Source of the DNA: Hyphomicrobiales bacterium
Lineage (GTDB): Bacteria > Pseudomonadota > Alphaproteobacteria > Rhizobiales > Rhizobiaceae
NCBI GenBank assembly: GCA_900473045.1
Contig: UCKS01000022.1
Span: 60,603-124,602, forward strand
Length of the DNA: 64,000 bases
Direction: 5' to 3'
Positions 61,327 through 64,000 of this stretch are shown one piece after another. The notes under the pieces are model-generated. The model was not told the origin of the DNA and made no database searches. It was given only the letters and a program-made list of their open reading frames with translations. Positions within the stretch are counted from its first letter, which is position 1. Each line of letters starts with the position of its first letter. A program made the position numbers and the translations under genes.

Positions 61327-62274
61327 ATGAAACATTCCGATCATGTTCAGGCCGTTGCACACCACATGTCGGCTGCAGCCAGTTCGCCCGTCGCCGCATC
61401 CTGGCGCCGCTGCCTGACTGTTCATGGGCTATCACCTGAAGATGCCCGTTCGCCGTTGCGGCTTTCAGAGCAGGAGTTCCGGGCGGCGCGCGAAAAATCC
61501 GGACACCTGATCGAGGAAGCACAAGGCGAGCTCGACCGGCTGTTTTCGACGGTTGGCAAGGCGGGCTGCTGCCTGCTGTTGACCGACGAGAACGGCATTG
61601 CGCTCGAACGCCGCGGCGCGCCTGGTGACGACCACGATTTTCGCGGGCTGGGTCTCTGGTCCGGAACCGTGTGGAGCGAGGCGAGCGTCGGCACCAACGG
61701 CATCGGCACGGCAATCGCCGACGAGCGCGCCGTCGTCATCCAGCGCGACCAGCATTTTTTGAGCTGCAATACGGGGCTTTCCTGCGTCACTGCGCCGATC
61801 CGCGATCATCTCGGACGGGTCGCCGCCGCCATCGATATTTCCACGTGCCGCGACGATGCCGGCGAAATGGCCATGCTGCTGTTGTCGCAGGCGGTGCGCG
61901 ATGCCGCAGCCCGCATCGAGGCCAATCTGTTCCACCGCGCCTTCAATGGCGCGCGTATCCTTTTGGTACCGGCCGACGGCAAGAGCAGTCCGGCGCTGAT
62001 CGCCATCGACCGCGACGATCTCGTGCTCGGGGCAACCCGCGCCGCCCGGCTCAAGCTCAATCTCGATGACCGGCGCATTGCCAATGGCATTCCGGCTGCT
62101 GACCTGTTGAACGAGGCGCCGATGGGGCAGGGCGAGGATCTTGTCGATGCCGAACGCGCCGCTCTTCGCCGCGTGTTGTCGCGCGCCAATGGCAATGTGT
62201 CTTTGGCGGCCGATACTTTGGGGATCAGCAGGGCGACGCTGTACCGGAAGATGAAGAAACTCTCGGTCAATTGA
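61327..62274 (+). CDS. AcoR-like GAF/Fis-type transcriptional regulator without AAA+ domain
   Basis: 315-aa regulator. N-terminal AcoR-type segment ([20 protein letters not shown]), a GAF-like sensor ([15 protein letters not shown], then [20 protein letters not shown] and [21 protein letters not shown]) and a C-terminal Fis-type helix-turn-helix ([30 protein letters not shown]). The central sigma-54 AAA+ domain with GESGTGKE of AcoR is absent, so it cannot activate sigma-54 by itself. Strong GGGAGGAG ribosome site. The aldehyde dehydrogenase gene 178 nt downstream is the likely target. Confidence 0.9.
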   Translation: MKHSDHVQAVAHHMSAAASSPVAASWRRCLTVHGLSPEDARSPLRLSEQEFRAAREKSGHLIEEAQGELDRLFSTVGKAGCCLLLTDENGIALERRGAPGDDHDFRGLGLWSGTVWSEASVGTNGIGTAIADERAVVIQRDQHFLSCNTGLSCVTAPIRDHLGRVAAAIDISTCRDDAGEMAMLLLSQAVRDAAARIEANLFHRAFNGARILLVPADGKSSPALIAIDRDDLVLGATRAARLKLNLDDRRIANGIPAADLLNEAPMGQGEDLVDAERAALRRVLSRANGNVSLAADTLGISRATLYRKMKKLSVN

Positions 62275-62309
62275 TGCAGCCGATCCCGGCGCGGCGTCAT
62301 TTGCCGCGC

Positions 62310-62327
62310 TGCAGCACGTTTGCTGCA
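62310..62327 (+). promoter_or_regulatory. candidate operator before the aldehyde dehydrogenase
   Basis: TGCAGC, 6 nt, GCTGCA is a perfect inverted repeat 125 nt upstream of the dehydrogenase ATG, between it and its likely regulator gene. Dyad size suits a dimeric Fis-type HTH. No second copy was seen in the window. Confidence 0.4.
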
Positions 62328-62452
62328 TTTCACCTGTCGCACATCTGAAACACTTGGTGTCCTGCGCAAGCAGGGTGCCTATACGCGTTCTGAACGTTCC
62401 GGCGCACCCTTCTGCCAGCAGATGTTGGAGTCTGTTCAGGAGGAGAAATCAG

Positions 62453-63961
62453 ATGTTGCATCAAAAGATCGTCGAGAACCCGTTCAAGCAGAAATATGGC
62501 AACTATATCGGTGGCGATTGGCGCGAGCCGGTGAGCGGCCGCTATTTCGACAACACGACACCGGTCACCGGCGGGGTTCTCTGCCAGATCGCCCGTTCCG
62601 AGGCTGCCGATATCGAGCTGGCACTGGATGCCGCCCACGCCGCCAAGGAAAAATGGGGCCGCACCTCCTCGACGGAGCGCGCCAACATCCTGATGAAGAT
62701 CGCCCAGCGGATGGAAGACAATATCGAGCTTCTGGCCAAGGCCGAGACCTGGGACAACGGCAAGCCGTTGCGTGAAACGATGGCCGCCGACATGCCGCTC
62801 GCCATCGACCATTTCCGCTATTTCGCGTCCTGCGTCCGCGCCCAGGAAGGCACGATCGGCGAGATCGACCACGACACGGTCGCCTATCACTTCCACGAGC
62901 CGCTCGGTGTCGTCGCCCAGATCATTCCGTGGAACTTCCCGATCCTGATGGCTGCGTGGAAGCTTGCTCCGGCGCTGGCTGCCGGCAATTGCGTCATCCT
63001 GAAACCGGCCGAACAGACACCGGCCTCGATCCTCGTCTGGATCGAACTCGTCGGCGACCTTCTGCCGCCCGGCGTGCTCAACATCGTCAACGGTTTCGGT
63101 CTCGAGGCCGGCAAGCCGCTGGCCACCAACCCGCGCATCAACAAAGTGGCTTTCACCGGTGAAACCTCCACCGGCCGGCTGATCATGCAATATGCCAGCC
63201 AGAATCTGATCCCCGTCACGCTGGAACTCGGCGGCAAATCGCCGAACATCTTCTTCGAAGACGTCATGCGCGAGGACGACGACTATCTCGACAAGGCGCT
63301 CGAAGGTTTTGCGATGTTTGCACTGAACCAGGGCGAGGTCTGCACATGCCCGAGCCGTGCGCTGGTGCATGAAAAGATCTACGACCGCTTCATGGAAAAG
63401 GCCATCAAACGTGTGGCAGCGATCAAGCAGGGCAACCCGCTCGACATGTCGACGATGATCGGCGCCCAGGCCTCCAGTGAACAGCTGGAAAAGATCATGT
63501 CCTACATGGACATCGGCAAGCAGGAAGGCGCCGAAGTGTTGATCGGCGGCGAGCGCAACAATCTTGAGGGAGAACTTTCCGGCGGCTTTTACGTCAAGCC
63601 GACGGTGTTCAAGGGCCACAACAAGATGCGCGTCTTCCAGGAGGAAATCTTTGGGCCGGTCGTGTCGGTGACGACCTTCAAGACCGACGAAGAAGCCTTG
63701 GAAATCGCCAATGACACGCTGTATGGCCTGGGGTCCGGCGTCTGGAGCCGCGATGCCAATCGCTGCTACAATTTCGGCCGCAACATTCAGGCCGGCCGTG
63801 TCTGGACCAATTGCTACCACGCCTATCCGGCCGGTGCTGCCTTCGGCGGCTACAAGCAATCCGGCATCGGCCGCGAAACCCACAAGATGATGCTCGATCA
63901 TTACCAGCAGACCAAGAACATGCTGGTGAGCTACAGCCCGAAAGCACTGGGTTTCTTTTGA
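62453..63961 (+). CDS. NAD(P)-dependent aldehyde dehydrogenase (acetaldehyde/ExaC-AldB type)
   Basis: 502-aa ALDH. The catalytic Cys is in GEVCTCPSR and the general base Glu in LELGGKSPN; cofactor segment [23 protein letters not shown] and FTGETSTGR (glycine turn) are visible. The adjacent Cys-Thr-Cys pair is typical of the ExaC/AldB class that oxidises acetaldehyde and other small aldehydes. A frame extends upstream to 62354 but the ATG at 62453 has AGGAGGAG seven bases before it. It is linked to an AcoR-like regulator, as in alcohol- or acetoin-responsive systems. Confidence 0.95.
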   Translation: MLHQKIVENPFKQKYGNYIGGDWREPVSGRYFDNTTPVTGGVLCQIARSEAADIELALDAAHAAKEKWGRTSSTERANILMKIAQRMEDNIELLAKAETWDNGKPLRETMAADMPLAIDHFRYFASCVRAQEGTIGEIDHDTVAYHFHEPLGVVAQIIPWNFPILMAAWKLAPALAAGNCVILKPAEQTPASILVWIELVGDLLPPGVLNIVNGFGLEAGKPLATNPRINKVAFTGETSTGRLIMQYASQNLIPVTLELGGKSPNIFFEDVMREDDDYLDKALEGFAMFALNQGEVCTCPSRALVHEKIYDRFMEKAIKRVAAIKQGNPLDMSTMIGAQASSEQLEKIMSYMDIGKQEGAEVLIGGERNNLEGELSGGFYVKPTVFKGHNKMRVFQEEIFGPVVSVTTFKTDEEALEIANDTLYGLGSGVWSRDANRCYNFGRNIQAGRVWTNCYHAYPAGAAFGGYKQSGIGRETHKMMLDHYQQTKNMLVSYSPKALGFF

Positions 63962-63967
63962 GATTAA

Positions 63968-63988
63968 CCCTCCCCCTTGTGGGGAGGG
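63968..63988. repeat. GC-rich palindrome after the aldehyde dehydrogenase (element cut by window end)
   Basis: CCCTCCCC/GGGGAGGG with a 5-nt loop, 6 nt past the stop. The CCCCCTTGTGGGG core resembles the palindromic repeat at 4279-4406, so this is probably the start of another copy of that repeat family. Confidence 0.6.
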
Positions 63989-64000
63989 GCTCGATCGAGC

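Noticed and set aside
62340..62380. Sigma-54 promoter before the aldehyde dehydrogenase
   Set aside because: A GG-N10-GC like spacing was sought in this stretch but the -12 element does not match, and the neighbouring regulator lacks the sigma-54 AAA+ domain.
62330..63901. A 523-codon open frame on the minus strand
   Set aside because: Antisense shadow of the aldehyde dehydrogenase; no start context or domain.
1..64000. tRNA, rRNA, CRISPR array, prophage or insertion sequence
   Set aside because: I looked for CCA-ended cloverleafs, regularly spaced repeats, transposase or integrase motifs and phage structural genes and recognised none; a dedicated tRNA scan would be needed to exclude tRNAs fully.

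Overview
The window looks like chromosomal DNA of an alphaproteobacterium of the Rhizobiaceae (Rhizobium/Agrobacterium group); the genus cannot be fixed from sequence alone. Supporting signs are a fused trpE(G) gene behind a Trp-rich leader peptide, a choline uptake operon of the choX-choW type, a RirA-type iron box (TGA-N9-TCA) before a heme receptor, a ClpS2-like adaptor, rplY, pth and ychF close together, and rhizobial-style GC-rich palindromic intergenic repeats. No phage, transposase, CRISPR array, rRNA or tRNA was recognised.

Layout. 1-3000: choline transport (choW, choX), thymidine kinase and a small cytochrome c. 3140-10679: a five-gene block of little-known proteins (TelA-like coiled coil, unknown soluble protein, AAA+ ATPase, unknown protein, DUF2333 membrane protein), with a RelE/XRE toxin-antitoxin pair between the third and fourth genes. 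This is the best candidate for an undescribed system. 10.8-18 kb: formate-THF ligase, DUF1993, extensin-like protein, the RirA-boxed heme receptor, and a MarR regulator plus short-chain dehydrogenase that share a palindromic operator. 18-26.2 kb: trpL-trpE(G), a CDF metal transporter overlapping queF, HupE/UreJ, a ClpP paralog, a Phd/PIN toxin-antitoxin pair, and leuA behind what looks like an unannotated leucine-rich leader peptide.

26.2-33 kb: ECF sigma/anti-sigma pair, TPR protein, metallophosphoesterase, Nudix, glutathionyl-hydroquinone reductase, GNAT and a secreted GH5 glycosidase. 33.1-42.8 kb: a MoxR/DUF58/DUF4159/large membrane protein operon on the minus strand, divergent from a tightly overlapping DUF1285-Nudix-CCA-transferase operon. 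42.8-50.3 kb: DUF1059, DUF4168, apt, a polytopic membrane protein, tandem MaoC hydratases, a large secreted protein, ychF, clpS, GNAT. 50.3-60 kb: pth and rplY separated by a substrate-binding protein and a HAMP-PAS-GGDEF-EAL protein, followed by two tandem MHYT-GGDEF-EAL paralogs, which makes a three-gene c-di-GMP hotspot. 60-64 kb: BenE transporter, an AcoR-like GAF/Fis regulator and the aldehyde dehydrogenase it probably controls.

Both amino-acid operons with leader peptides (trp and leu) have promoters placed so that transcription should begin at or next to the leader AUG, suggesting leaderless leader-peptide mRNAs. Several genes carry clear intrinsic terminators, so operon boundaries can be drawn with some confidence. 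Function names come from motif and family recognition by eye; no database search was run.
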